A program made the position numbers and the translations under genes. This document shows, piece after piece, positions 52,049 to 60,079 of a stretch of 64,000 bases of DNA. Each line of letters starts with the position of its first letter. The first letter of the stretch is position 1. This DNA is from Anderseniella sp963787895 (GTDB lineage Bacteria; Pseudomonadota; Alphaproteobacteria; Rhizobiales; Aestuariivirgaceae): positions 1 to 64,000 of the forward strand of contig CAWBEX010000004.1 in assembly GCA_963787895.1 (NCBI GenBank). The letters run 5' to 3'. The notes under the pieces are model-generated. The model searched no databases and was not told the origin of the DNA. It saw only the letters and a list, made by a program, of their open reading frames with translations.

Positions 52049-54361
52049 ATGGATCAGGAAACAAGCAACAACAAAGGCAGTCGCGGCAGTTGGCGTGACC
52101 GATTGGGGATAGACGAACAGAAATCCTCAGGGGCGCAGGGCGCTGATGAAGACAAGGAAACCTCTTCTGCTGCACCCAAGGCTCCGCGTGTGCAGGCTAC
52201 TGTTGTAGCAAAGCCCGCACCAATGGCGCCACGTCCAAGTGTTGCACCCAGCGCACCGACTGTGACTAACAGGCCTGCGCCTGATGCCGCGCCTGCACGT
52301 ACCGCGCAGGAGGATGCATTTGCCGAGCGGCTGAGACAGCACAGGCAGGCAGCCGAAGAGGCGGTGAAGAAGCGCAGCGGTTCTTCCGGCAAAGAAAAGT
52401 TTTCGTTTGCGAAGAAGGAAGTGGAAACGGCCCGGAGCGAGAAGCAGGAACCTGCGCGGCCAGTGCAAGCCGCTCCGGTGCAAGCTGCTCCGGCACAACC
52501 TGCACCTGCACCCGCTCCAGCTCGTGTGGCTCCGCCTCCAGCGCCTGCTGCTATGGCGCCAAGACCGCCTGCACCTGTACCAGCACAAGTGCCTGTACCT
52601 GCTGCACCAAGGCCCGGTCCTGCACCAACGGCTGGCGGCTATCCTCCACAGCCGCGCTCGTATGGTGGTCAACCACAATACCAGCCGCCGCAACCTCCGC
52701 AGTACAGGCCGCCTGGTTCTGGCTATGCACCGGCGCAGCCGCCGCGTCCGCAACCGGTCCATGTTCAGCGCCCGCAGCCCCCGCAGGGATATGCGCAGCG
52801 ACCCGGAGCGCCGAATTATCCTGTTCAGACCCAACCGCCGGCGCCGGTGCAGCGTGCACCGATGCCGCCTCGTTATGCGCCGCCTGCAGGTGGCGATGCG
52901 ATATTTGAGGACAATGGCTACAGATCGGCCCCGCCGCTCGGGCGCCAGCAGGAACCCGCTGCACGCGGTGGCGCGCAACTGCGAGCCGACTTTGACGAAC
53001 CATTCGATCGTGATCGGGATCGTGAGTATACCGGGCGTTCAGCGCGTGAGTATTCGCAGGCTTATCGCGAGTATGACGATGACTTTGAAGAGGAACAGCC
53101 GCGCAGGTGGGGCGGTTTGATCATGCTGCTGCTGGCGCTGCTGACGATTGCAGCTGTCGCGGTGGGGCTGATCTACTGGTATCAGATGAACAAGGCTCCT
53201 TCTGCTGCTGGTACAGGCGAAGTGCCTACCGTTGGCGCGCCTGAGCAACCTGCAAAGGCGGCACCGGATGCGGCAACCGAACCACAGGGAACCGCCACTC
53301 CAGCCCAAGGCAAGAAGCTGATTTACGATCGTATTCTTGGAAGCGACACGGCCAATGAGCCGGAGCAAATTGTTCCGCGAGAAGAAGAGCCGCAACTGCC
53401 AGCATCGACAACGGAGGATGGCAATACATTACCACTGCCCCTGCCGCCGCCGCCTGGCACACAAGGTTCGCTAAGCCCCGGCAGTGGTGGTTCAGAGCCG
53501 GAGCAACAAACGGCACAACAGGAACCAGCAGAAACCACAGACAACCAAGTAGAAGCCGCCGGGGTTGAACCGGCGGCTTCTGCCGTTTCAACGCAACAGG
53601 TTGCAGCAGGGCCGCTTTCGCAACCGCCCATACCAAGGCGCAAGCCGCGCAATCTTGTTGCATCTGTTCAGCAGGCACCGGTCAGTGAGTTCCGTCCGGT
53701 ACTTCAGCCCGTAGTGCCGCAGGTTCTGCAACCTGTACCATCAACACAGCAGGAACAGCAGTCTGCGCTGCTGCAACCCACAGAGCCGCCCGCGCCAGCA
53801 GAAACAACAGCAACCACTCAACGCCGCAGCTATCCACGTGATGATGATCCGTTGGCTGGCTTGAGAACTCCCCTTAACGGTGGCGGCCAGGCAGTTGGCG
53901 AACAGCAAGCATCACCTCAGGTTCTGCAGCAACCGCAGGACGTTGCAGCTATCCCGCAACCTCAACCGCTGCCTCAGCCAGTACCACAGCCTCAGCCAGT
54001 GCCACAGCCTCAACTGTTGCCTCAGCCACAACAGCCGGCAACATCGCAATCACTTCAGTCCTTTGCGCCACCACCGGCTTCCCAGCAGACACAGCCAGCT
54101 GTCGGCGGTGATGGCTATGTTGTGCAACTCGCGGCTTACAGGTCAGAGCAGGAAGCGATGGGCCAGTATCAACAGCTCAAGGTCCGCCACGGAGCACTTA
54201 TCGGCAACTTGCCGCCGGCCGTGCAACAGACAAATCTTGGCGCGAGCGGCACATTTTACCGGCTTGGAATGGGCCCCGTTCAATCAAAGCAGGCTGCCAC
54301 CGAGTTGTGCAACAAGCTGATTGCGGCGGGCGAGCGGGACTGTTTGGTAAGACGCCGTTAA
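52049..54361 (+). CDS. Large SPOR-domain membrane protein with Pro/Ala/Gln-rich regions
   Basis: A 770-residue bitopic inner-membrane protein. A long cytoplasmic part rich in Pro, Ala and Gln (residues 1-350) precedes one transmembrane helix (about 355-378, LIMLLLALLTIAAVAVGLIYW). A periplasmic low-complexity stretch then leads to a C-terminal SPOR domain from about residue 686 (YVVQLAAYRSEQEA). SPOR domains bind denuded peptidoglycan at the septum. The equivalent gene follows argS in other Hyphomicrobiales and is usually followed by nagZ and scpAB; here that continuation is missing. Confidence 0.88.
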   Translation: MDQETSNNKGSRGSWRDRLGIDEQKSSGAQGADEDKETSSAAPKAPRVQATVVAKPAPMAPRPSVAPSAPTVTNRPAPDAAPARTAQEDAFAERLRQHRQAAEEAVKKRSGSSGKEKFSFAKKEVETARSEKQEPARPVQAAPVQAAPAQPAPAPAPARVAPPPAPAAMAPRPPAPVPAQVPVPAAPRPGPAPTAGGYPPQPRSYGGQPQYQPPQPPQYRPPGSGYAPAQPPRPQPVHVQRPQPPQGYAQRPGAPNYPVQTQPPAPVQRAPMPPRYAPPAGGDAIFEDNGYRSAPPLGRQQEPAARGGAQLRADFDEPFDRDRDREYTGRSAREYSQAYREYDDDFEEEQPRRWGGLIMLLLALLTIAAVAVGLIYWYQMNKAPSAAGTGEVPTVGAPEQPAKAAPDAATEPQGTATPAQGKKLIYDRILGSDTANEPEQIVPREEEPQLPASTTEDGNTLPLPLPPPPGTQGSLSPGSGGSEPEQQTAQQEPAETTDNQVEAAGVEPAASAVSTQQVAAGPLSQPPIPRRKPRNLVASVQQAPVSEFRPVLQPVVPQVLQPVPSTQQEQQSALLQPTEPPAPAETTATTQRRSYPRDDDPLAGLRTPLNGGGQAVGEQQASPQVLQQPQDVAAIPQPQPLPQPVPQPQPVPQPQLLPQPQQPATSQSLQSFAPPPASQQTQPAVGGDGYVVQLAAYRSEQEAMGQYQQLKVRHGALIGNLPPAVQQTNLGASGTFYRLGMGPVQSKQAATELCNKLIAAGERDCLVRRR
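53954..54025 (+). repeat. Four 18-base coding repeats in the SPOR protein
   Basis: Four tandem units with an 18-base period, the middle two nearly identical (CCTCAGCCAGTACCACAG and CCTCAGCCAGTGCCACAG). They encode Pro-Gln-rich hexapeptides ahead of the SPOR domain. Such in-frame repeats change length easily. Confidence 0.7.
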
Positions 54362-54490
54362 CCAATATTCTCAATGAATCCTGATCGTTGTTGATCTGTT
54401 CGGGGTTTTTGTTGACTTTGGGTTACTTTTTATTCAATTTGTCTACTGAATTTCAGCAACCGTCGTTTCGGCGCAATCTGAATTTCAAAA

Positions 54491-54535
54491 GGCCTGGATC
54501 AACCCCGAATTGATCCGGGCCTCGCCGTGTTTTGG
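54491..54535 (+). terminator. Probable terminator of the SPOR-protein gene
   Basis: GGCCTGGATCA and TGATCCGGGCC pair over 11 positions (one wobble) around nine bases, followed by TCGCCGTGTTTT. It lies about 130 bases after the stop. The T-run is weak. Confidence 0.55.
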
Positions 54536-54653
54536 GGGAGCAGGTGAACCTTCTGTTTCCGAAACTCATTGACATGTTACTTCAACAGGTCTGATCTGCT
54601 GATCTGGAGTCAGTTGGTATCAATCCGGCTTGTCTTTCTGCTTTTTTGCCGCA

Positions 54654-55788
54654 CTACATGATCCGCGTTCCGTACTTCTGAACGGTCGCCTCATTCAGCG
54701 TCAGTCCCAGGCCCGGCGCATCATTCAGCGTTATCCAGCCATCTTGGATAGCTGGCGCGTTTTCAAAAAGTTCGGCCTGCATCGGATCCCGCTCCGGGTC
54801 GGTAAACGCTTCGACAAAGCATCCGGCTGGTGTTGAAGCAACAAGTTGTGCGTGAATGAAGCAGTCATGGTGTGGGGTCACCTGTACATGGTTCAACTCG
54901 CACAGGGCGGCCATCTTCCGGCCTTCGGTAAAGCCGCCAAACATGGTCACGTCGAATTGCAGTATCTGGATGGCCTGTTCTTCCAGAAGTGAGCGGCAAC
55001 CGTAGCTTGTCAACTCGCTTTCCCCTGCCGAAAGGGGAATGTTTGTGCGCTGAGACAGAATTTTCAGCATGCGCCGGTCGTCGGCCCACCGCACCGGTTC
55101 TTCCAGCCAGCGTGGCTTCAGGTCTTCCAGCGGTGCCAGTGCTTCAGTTGCTGTTTTCATGTCCCAGGCGCGGTTTACATCTACCATCAGGTCCTTGTCG
55201 GGTCCGATCACATCGCGCACTACCGCCAGGCGCTCCATGTCTTCAGCAGAGACTCAACCCGCCAACCTTGGCCTTGAAGCCGATGTGACCTTCAGCCTTC
55301 AACCTTTCCATCTCATCGCGCAGCTCCACCAGATCCTTGCCGTCGCGGTAATAGGCGCAAGTTACATAGCAAGGCACCTGATCACGGTACCCGCCCAGAA
55401 TGCGGTAAAGCGGCAGGTTTGCAGCCTTGCCCATTATGTCCCAACACGCCACGTCAATGGCCGAGGAAACCCGCACCAGCGCCTCGCGCGACCAACCTCT
55501 TTCATGGGCTTCCCGGTGGGAAGTCAGTGCAAAAATATCTTCATAGATTTTTTCCGGTGCAAGCGGGTTGGCGCCAACTATGCGATCGGCGATCCCGGTA
55601 CGCATGACATGGAGGATGGGTTCGGCATTGGTATAGCTTGTGGCCAATCCGAAACCTTCAATCCCTTCGTCGGTGCGCATCCGCACCAAGAGCTCGTTTG
55701 CTGTGGGTACAATGAAGTGGCTGACCCAGTGTGGCCGTTCTGCCTCGGGCCCGCGAAGCAGGTGCACTTCAAGTTCTGTGATTTTCAT
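54654..55788 (-). pseudogene. Enolase-superfamily (mandelate racemase-like) gene with a +1 frameshift
   Basis: Members abstract a proton next to a carboxylate, typically dehydrating sugar acids. The N-terminal half (ATG 55788 to TGA 55243, 181 codons) holds the capping domain and the MR/MLE signature SSAIDVACWDIMGKAANLPL. The second half (ends 54654) carries the metal ligands VDVNRAW, WLEEPV and SAGESE, then TPHHDC with the catalytic histidine. The frames join at KVGGLS / AEDMERL near 55245. Total length is 1135 bases, one too many for a 377-residue enzyme. All catalytic residues survive, so the lesion is recent or is a sequencing error. The reaction cannot be fixed from sequence. Confidence 0.85.
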
Positions 55789-56250
55789 TTTTGCCTCAGC
55801 TGCTGCCGGAGAGTCAGGGGGGTCGATGCAAGGCTCGCTAGTGGCTCACTCGGGAGTTTGAAAGAAGATGACATGTTTTGTGTAGTTCGATTGGTTGTAT
55901 GGAACAAGCGGCCTTGCAGCCTTTGCGCTCTTTGAACTTACTTCTGGTTGTGAGGCAGCGCACATCTTGGCTGTGTTCGCCAGACCGCAAGCGAACCTTG
56001 TCCTTGCTGTGATGTGAAATCTGCAGCGATAATCGCGGCGAACTGAGTGGTTCGCTATTGTGCTTTGATCCCACACAATATTTGGCGGAGAGGAAGTCCA
56101 CCGTACTTATGCACATTGCGGCACATAGGTAGTCATTTGGCATCGCATTTCTCCGGTTTTAGATCAAGAACAAACCATAACTTGTCATTGCTGATCATCT
56201 CAAATCAGTTCATATTGTGGGGTAAACTGTGGGATGAAGTGACTATTGCA
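55789..56250. other. Non-coding junction upstream of the integrase
   Basis: About 460 bases with no convincing gene and no tRNA that could serve as an attachment site. Just before the integrase, TGTGGGGTAA (56216-56225) and TGTGGGATGA (56229-56238) form a direct repeat with a 13-base period, which could be an integrase arm site or an autoregulatory site. This is where chromosomal synteny gives way to mobile DNA. Confidence 0.45.
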
Positions 56251-57468
56251 GTGGCCGCACGCCAAACCAACCAACTGACCGTCAAGGCTATCGACGCCGT
56301 CTCCGATCCCGGCCGTTACAGGGATGGTGGTGGTCTGTATCTGGTTGCAGACAACAAGACAGCAAAACGCTGGCTGTTGCGCATCATGGTTCAGGGCCGC
56401 CGCCGGGACCTTGGACTGGGAAGCTATCCACTGGTGAGCCTGTCGGAAGCCCGCGAACAGGCACGGCTTTACCTGAAGGCTGCAAGGACTGGTGATGATC
56501 CCACGGTCACGCTGCGGCGATCTTCGTCCATCCCGGATTTTGAATCCGTCGCACGTGACTACTTCACCCAGCACAAGGCCCGGTGGAAGAACGCCAAACA
56601 CCGGCAGCAGTGGATTACCACGCTTGAGCAGTACGCTTTCCCCGTACTGGGCAAGCGGCGCATTGACGACATCGCTACACCGGACTTTGTTACCGTGCTG
56701 TCACCGATCTGGTTCGAGAAGCACGAGACTGCCCGGCGGCTGAAGCAACGAATTGCCACGGTGTTCGATGATGCCAAGGGCAAGGGCCACCTGGCGGGCG
56801 AAAACCCCGTTGCAGGCGTGTCGGCGTCATTGAAACGCGATAAGCGGATGGGGCCACAACACTTTGCAGCCATGGACTATCGTGACCTCCCGGCGTTCAA
56901 TGCGAGGTTGCGCTCCGATGACACGCCGGCAATGGCAAAGCTGGCACTGGAGTTCACCATCCTTACGGCTGCTCGAACCGGTGAAGTCATCAAGGCAAGA
57001 TGGGACGAGATCGACATTGGCAAGCGTTTATGGACCATCCCTGCAGGCCGTATGAAGGCTGGCAAGGAGCATCGGGTGCCACTATCGGATCGTGCCCTGG
57101 CGATCATCGAGGCCGTCCGGCCCGTTACCAAAGAAGGCGGTTGGATCTTCGAGGGCCAGCGAACGCGCAAGCCACTCAGCAACATGGCCATGCTGAAGCT
57201 GCTTGAACGGATGAAGGTGCCGGTCACCGTGCACGGGTTCCGCAGTACGTTTCGGGACTGGTGTGGAGAAACCACCGGCTTTCCCCATGCAGCGATCGAG
57301 AAATGCCTTGCCCATGAAGTCAGCAACAAGGTGGAGGCCGCCTATGCCCGGTCTGACCTGCTCGACCGGCGCCGGGAGATAATGGCGGCATGGGAGAGTT
57401 ATGCATCCTCAGGCTGCGAACGGTTAGACCAGATGAGAAACGTGGTGAGTTTTGCTGCCAATGAGTGA
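56251..57468 (+). CDS. P4-type tyrosine integrase
   Basis: Site-specific recombinase of 405 residues, the usual size for P4-like integrases of genomic islands. The N-terminal DUF4102-type domain (TVKAIDAVSDPGRYRDGGGL) is followed by a core-binding domain, then the catalytic domain: arginine in ILTAARTGEVIKARW, HGFRSTFRDW with the histidine and second arginine, and the tyrosine in VEAAYARSDLLDRR. GTG 56251 was chosen to match family starts; GTG 56239 is an alternative. Its stop overlaps the next gene by eight bases. It appears intact. Confidence 0.92.
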   Translation: MAARQTNQLTVKAIDAVSDPGRYRDGGGLYLVADNKTAKRWLLRIMVQGRRRDLGLGSYPLVSLSEAREQARLYLKAARTGDDPTVTLRRSSSIPDFESVARDYFTQHKARWKNAKHRQQWITTLEQYAFPVLGKRRIDDIATPDFVTVLSPIWFEKHETARRLKQRIATVFDDAKGKGHLAGENPVAGVSASLKRDKRMGPQHFAAMDYRDLPAFNARLRSDDTPAMAKLALEFTILTAARTGEVIKARWDEIDIGKRLWTIPAGRMKAGKEHRVPLSDRALAIIEAVRPVTKEGGWIFEGQRTRKPLSNMAMLKLLERMKVPVTVHGFRSTFRDWCGETTGFPHAAIEKCLAHEVSNKVEAAYARSDLLDRRREIMAAWESYASSGCERLDQMRNVVSFAANE

Positions 57469-58216
57469 CCACACCAAAGATAATGCAGCGTCGCGATATA
57501 AGTTTACTCTCTACAACTCACACCCGCTGCTCGATGAAATTCATAGGCGTATGCCTGACAACCTATCAGGGGCGATTACCGACGCACAGATAGATGGCAT
57601 CGGTTTTGAGAGATATGGTGCTGATTGGCCTAGCGAATACACGAGTTTCGTTCGGCAGGGTCACTACGCCACCACAATGCGATACAGCCCAGGCACTCCA
57701 GCAACTGCAGACGTTGTAGAATTCTTAGCGTGTGCAAACAAAGTAGCTGAGGTGTTGGAGGAATTGCAGCTAATCCGAAAAGCCGAATGCGACGGTGTAA
57801 GGGAAACGGTGCTTCGCGAGCTAAGGATTGGGAACTTGATAGCTGCCTGTCGCGGTCCTGAAGGGTTCTTGCCGCCGCTGGCTGCATCTGTGTGGCATGG
57901 GTCATCTGCGGAAGTTTGGCTGGTCACTGGAACCAAGGACCAACTGGAGGTCTATGTTGGGAATCCGGTCGAGTTGGGGCCTTGGCCACATGGTGCTTTC
58001 GCAGAAGCATGCCGGAAGGCATTCCATGGCGGCGCTCCCAATAAACAACGACGCATTCTTGAATGGCTCGCCAATGAATACCCTGATGCGCCACCCAAAG
58101 CCTACACAGGTGAGATGTACACATCCATGGAAAACGCCGGTATCAACGTTGCTGAGAGCACACTCACCCGAGCCTATCGTGCTGCAAAAAAGATTTATGA
58201 TTGCGAATTGCAGTAG
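57461..58216 (+). CDS. Unrecognised protein co-transcribed with the integrase
   Basis: A 251-residue soluble protein. ATG 57461 overlaps the integrase stop, so the two are translated together. I recognise no family. The C-terminal 50 residues (EYPDAPPKAYTGEM ... ESTLTRAYRAAKKIY) look like a helix-turn-helix region of the kind seen at the end of phage and island proteins, which suggests DNA binding. The central part is mixed alpha/beta without clear motifs. Base composition is lower in GC than the flanking housekeeping genes. Confidence 0.65.
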   Translation: MSDHTKDNAASRYKFTLYNSHPLLDEIHRRMPDNLSGAITDAQIDGIGFERYGADWPSEYTSFVRQGHYATTMRYSPGTPATADVVEFLACANKVAEVLEELQLIRKAECDGVRETVLRELRIGNLIAACRGPEGFLPPLAASVWHGSSAEVWLVTGTKDQLEVYVGNPVELGPWPHGAFAEACRKAFHGGAPNKQRRILEWLANEYPDAPPKAYTGEMYTSMENAGINVAESTLTRAYRAAKKIYDCELQ

Positions 58217-58317
58217 TCTGCCTGCAGTTTGACCTGCAATTGAACTGGCGCTGAACTAGCGCACATGTCCCAAAATGAGCTGATCTGGACTTGCCAAAAC
58301 AGCAAGGAGAATGGCTC

Positions 58318-58530
58318 ATGAAAGACTTGTCAGAGCGCATGCTGACCGTGCGTGACGTATTGCAGACAGTCGGTGTTCGATCCCGGACGACACTGCGCAA
58401 GATGATCAGGCGCGACGGTTTTCCACCACCATACGAGATAACTGCCGGTAAGCGATGTTGGTCTTCCTCTGAAGTGCAGGAATGGCTTCGAAGGAGAATG
58501 GCAGCACAGCGCAATGGTGGGCAGCTATGA
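58318..58530 (+). CDS. AlpA-like helix-turn-helix regulator
   Basis: A 70-residue regulator of the AlpA/excisionase-like family found beside P4 integrases. The segment MLTVRDVLQTVGVRSRTTLRKMI is the helix-turn-helix, and the end CWSSSEVQEWLRRRM is characteristic. In P4-type elements AlpA activates the integrase or acts as directionality factor. ATG 58318 has AAGGAG nine bases upstream. The stop overlaps the next gene (ATGA). Confidence 0.83.
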   Translation: MKDLSERMLTVRDVLQTVGVRSRTTLRKMIRRDGFPPPYEITAGKRCWSSSEVQEWLRRRMAAQRNGGQL

Positions 58531-58736
58531 CCACCAAGTCAAAAGTGCTGCGCTCGATCCGCGAGAAATGCCTCGACTGTTCCGTTCAGCAACCTGGCGA
58601 GGTGAAAAACTGCCCCGTCTACATCTGCGCTTTGCACCCCTTCCGATTTGGTGTGGACCCAGACCCCTCGACCAATCGTGGCTTCGCAAAATCGCGCGTG
58701 TACGCGAGCAAATCTGAACACCAAGAGGGCGACTGA
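58527..58736 (+). CDS. Small cysteine protein (CLDC type), copy A
   Basis: A 69-residue protein with a probable zinc site: KCLDCSVQQPGEVKNCPVYIC provides four cysteines, followed by HPFRFGVDPDP. Similar small proteins occur in alphaproteobacterial prophages and islands, but I know no function. The start overlaps the AlpA stop, so the two are coupled. A paralogue with the same layout lies at 59004. Confidence 0.7.
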   Translation: MTTKSKVLRSIREKCLDCSVQQPGEVKNCPVYICALHPFRFGVDPDPSTNRGFAKSRVYASKSEHQEGD

Positions 58737-58746
58737 TGCCCAGAAA

Positions 58747-58899
58747 ATGAGAAAGCCCCGGGGTGCGCCAACACTACCCGGGGCAGACCTCAACACCCAG
58801 TCTTGCAAACTATGGAGCTTCGGTATGAGACAGAACGTACGCCATCTGACCTTCCATTCAACACCACCCCGCTTGGCTCATGGGCTTCGTCTCATGTAG
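58747..58899 (+). CDS. Possible 50-residue small ORF
   Basis: ATG 58747 opens a frame of 50 codons (MRKPRGAPTLPGADLN...) to TAG 58899. No good ribosome binding site is visible, and a strong hairpin covers its first codons. It may be non-coding. Confidence 0.25.
   Translation: MRKPRGAPTLPGADLNTQSCKLWSFGMRQNVRHLTFHSTPPRLAHGLRLM
58755..58784 (+). other. GC-rich hairpin in the mobile region
   Basis: GCCCCGGG (58755-58762) and CCCGGGGC (58777-58784) form a perfect eight-base stem with a 14-base loop. There is no T-run. It may control the downstream genes or act as a partial terminator. Confidence 0.4.
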
Positions 58900-58984
58900 C
58901 AGGCGCTATGACCGTGCCGCCATCAAGCTGGCCGAGCGAACAGGTCTTACGCTGCCAGTAGCAGCAGATCTATCGCCGACCTGA
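58880..58984 (+). CDS. Possible 34-residue small ORF or gene remnant
   Basis: ATG 58880 opens a frame reading RRYDRAAIKLAERTGLTLPV and ending at TGA 58984. The composition looks protein-like and recalls the ends of short island proteins. It could be the tail of a decayed gene. It lies just ahead of the second cysteine protein. Confidence 0.3.
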   Translation: MGFVSCSRRYDRAAIKLAERTGLTLPVAADLSPT

Positions 58985-59003
58985 ATGGTCTGGGGAGGCG
59001 CAA

Positions 59004-59219
59004 ATGACAACCAAGAAAACACTCCTCAAAGCCATTCGCCGGAAATGTTTGGACTGCTCCTGCCATCAGCCAAGTGAGATTGAAAACTGCCCGGTCACAC
59101 GTTGCGAACTTTACGCTTTCAGAAGTGGCCGGGACCCAGACCCTGCGAAACGGGGTTTCGCAAAAAACCCGTCGTCTAGCCGCACGGTTTTTGATGGGAA
59201 AGAGCCTTCTGATGAGTGA
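59004..59219 (+). CDS. Small cysteine protein (CLDC type), copy B
   Basis: A 71-residue paralogue of the protein at 58527: KCLDCSCHQPSEIENCPVTRC keeps the same four cysteines (plus one), then YAFRSGRDPDP and RGFAK as in copy A. ATG 59004 is preceded by GGGGAGGCGCAA. The stop overlaps the next start (ATGAGTGA). Two diverged copies 480 bases apart suggest an old duplication inside the element. Confidence 0.7.
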   Translation: MTTKKTLLKAIRRKCLDCSCHQPSEIENCPVTRCELYAFRSGRDPDPAKRGFAKNPSSSRTVFDGKEPSDE

Positions 59220-59760
59220 CCAACATCCTATGCGCATACGGTCTGGCCAACGGGGCTACAATCGATGGAACAAGATGAACCATCCCCCGCAGGGAGAAGT
59301 ATGGGTGTGGATTACATGCTCGATGATGGAAGCTCCTGCTTGGGGCGCACTGACCGCTCCTGCGAAGCGCATCATTGAACGCATCATGATTGAGCATATG
59401 CACCATGCAGGTACCATGAATGGTGAGTTGATCGTGACATATGACGATTTTGAGAAGTTTGGGGTTAGCAGGAAGGCAGTTAAGACAGCCATCGACATAG
59501 CAAAGGCACTTGGCTTCATCGATGTAACTTTCCCCGGGATACCCAGTCACGGTGCAGCACGGCGACCTTCTCAGTACGCCCTAACATGGCTGCCCAAAAT
59601 TGATGGCAGCGACCCAACCAACAGATGGAAGCTGATCAGGACCAAGGAGCAGGCAGAGCAAATAGTCACTGTAGTGTATGGCAGAAGGCAGGGTCGCAAG
59701 TTAAATGGATCATCAGCAGCAAACAATGGATGCAAGCGTGTCCCCAACCAAGATATATAA
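59212..59760 (+). CDS. Winged-helix-like protein of the mobile region
   Basis: A 182-residue protein. After a basic start, the PAWGALTAPAKRIIERI helix, ELIVTYDDFEKFGVSRKAVKTAI and LGFIDVTFPG segments have the layout of a winged-helix DNA-binding domain (helices, then a beta wing). Comparable proteins are common in rhizobial plasmids, prophages and islands, where they resemble replication-initiator or helix-turn-helix proteins. A role in DNA binding is inferred. ATG 59212 overlaps the stop of cysteine protein B. A longer upstream frame inside that gene is rejected. Confidence 0.65.
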   Translation: MSDQHPMRIRSGQRGYNRWNKMNHPPQGEVWVWITCSMMEAPAWGALTAPAKRIIERIMIEHMHHAGTMNGELIVTYDDFEKFGVSRKAVKTAIDIAKALGFIDVTFPGIPSHGAARRPSQYALTWLPKIDGSDPTNRWKLIRTKEQAEQIVTVVYGRRQGRKLNGSSAANNGCKRVPNQDI

Positions 59761-59893
59761 AGTAGTACCCAAAACACTACCGGGGCCGTTTGGCAGAAAT
59801 TGGCCATTCGCCAGTTCCCATAACACCACTGGTACAGTTCCCCAAACGCCACTGGGAAATGGACGTTTAGGGCACTGGGGAAATGAATTTTAA
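59705..59893 (+). CDS. Possible 62-residue small ORF, coupled
   Basis: ATG 59705 lies inside the end of the winged-helix gene in another frame and runs to TAA 59893. The next short frame starts at the same TAATG, an arrangement typical of coupled genes. The proline- and glycine-rich product (KTLPGPFGRNWPF...) is not recognised. Confidence 0.35.
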   Translation: MDHQQQTMDASVSPTKIYKVVPKTLPGPFGRNWPFASSHNTTGTVPQTPLGNGRLGHWGNEF

Positions 59894-60006
59894 TGCAACA
59901 AACTCCAAAGACAGTTGATGCTCCACCACCTCAAATCGTCCGCCAGCCTCAAAACCTTACGGCTGCACGTATGATTTCGCACAAAAGCCACTGCTCAGGT
60001 GATTAG
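59893..60006 (+). CDS. Possible 37-residue small ORF, perhaps cut by the IS insertion
   Basis: ATG 59893 shares a TAATG with the previous frame and runs MQQTPKTVDAPPPQ... to TAG 60006, about 75 bases before the IS1182 end. It may be the start of a longer gene that was disrupted. Confidence 0.3.
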   Translation: MQQTPKTVDAPPPQIVRQPQNLTAARMISHKSHCSGD

Positions 60007-60079
60007 GTGCAGGACGGAGAAATTCGATCGGAAAATCAGCGTGTGGGAAGCTCATAAAAGGGCTGGATTGGGCGGATGT

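Noticed and set aside
52127..52978. Minus-strand frame opposite the SPOR protein
   Set aside because: Its Arg/Leu-rich repetitive product is the mirror of the Pro/Ala/Gln-rich coding strand.
53954..54025. 18-base tandem repeats as a possible CRISPR
   Set aside because: The units are contiguous, in frame, encode Pro-Gln peptides and have no spacers.
55069..55935. Plus-strand frame of about 290 codons opposite the enolase-superfamily gene
   Set aside because: The minus strand carries complete enolase-superfamily motifs in two frames; the plus frame has none.
55789..56250. tRNA or tmRNA end as the integrase attachment site
   Set aside because: No cloverleaf, T-loop consensus or CCA end could be found; the attachment site may lie at the far end of the island.
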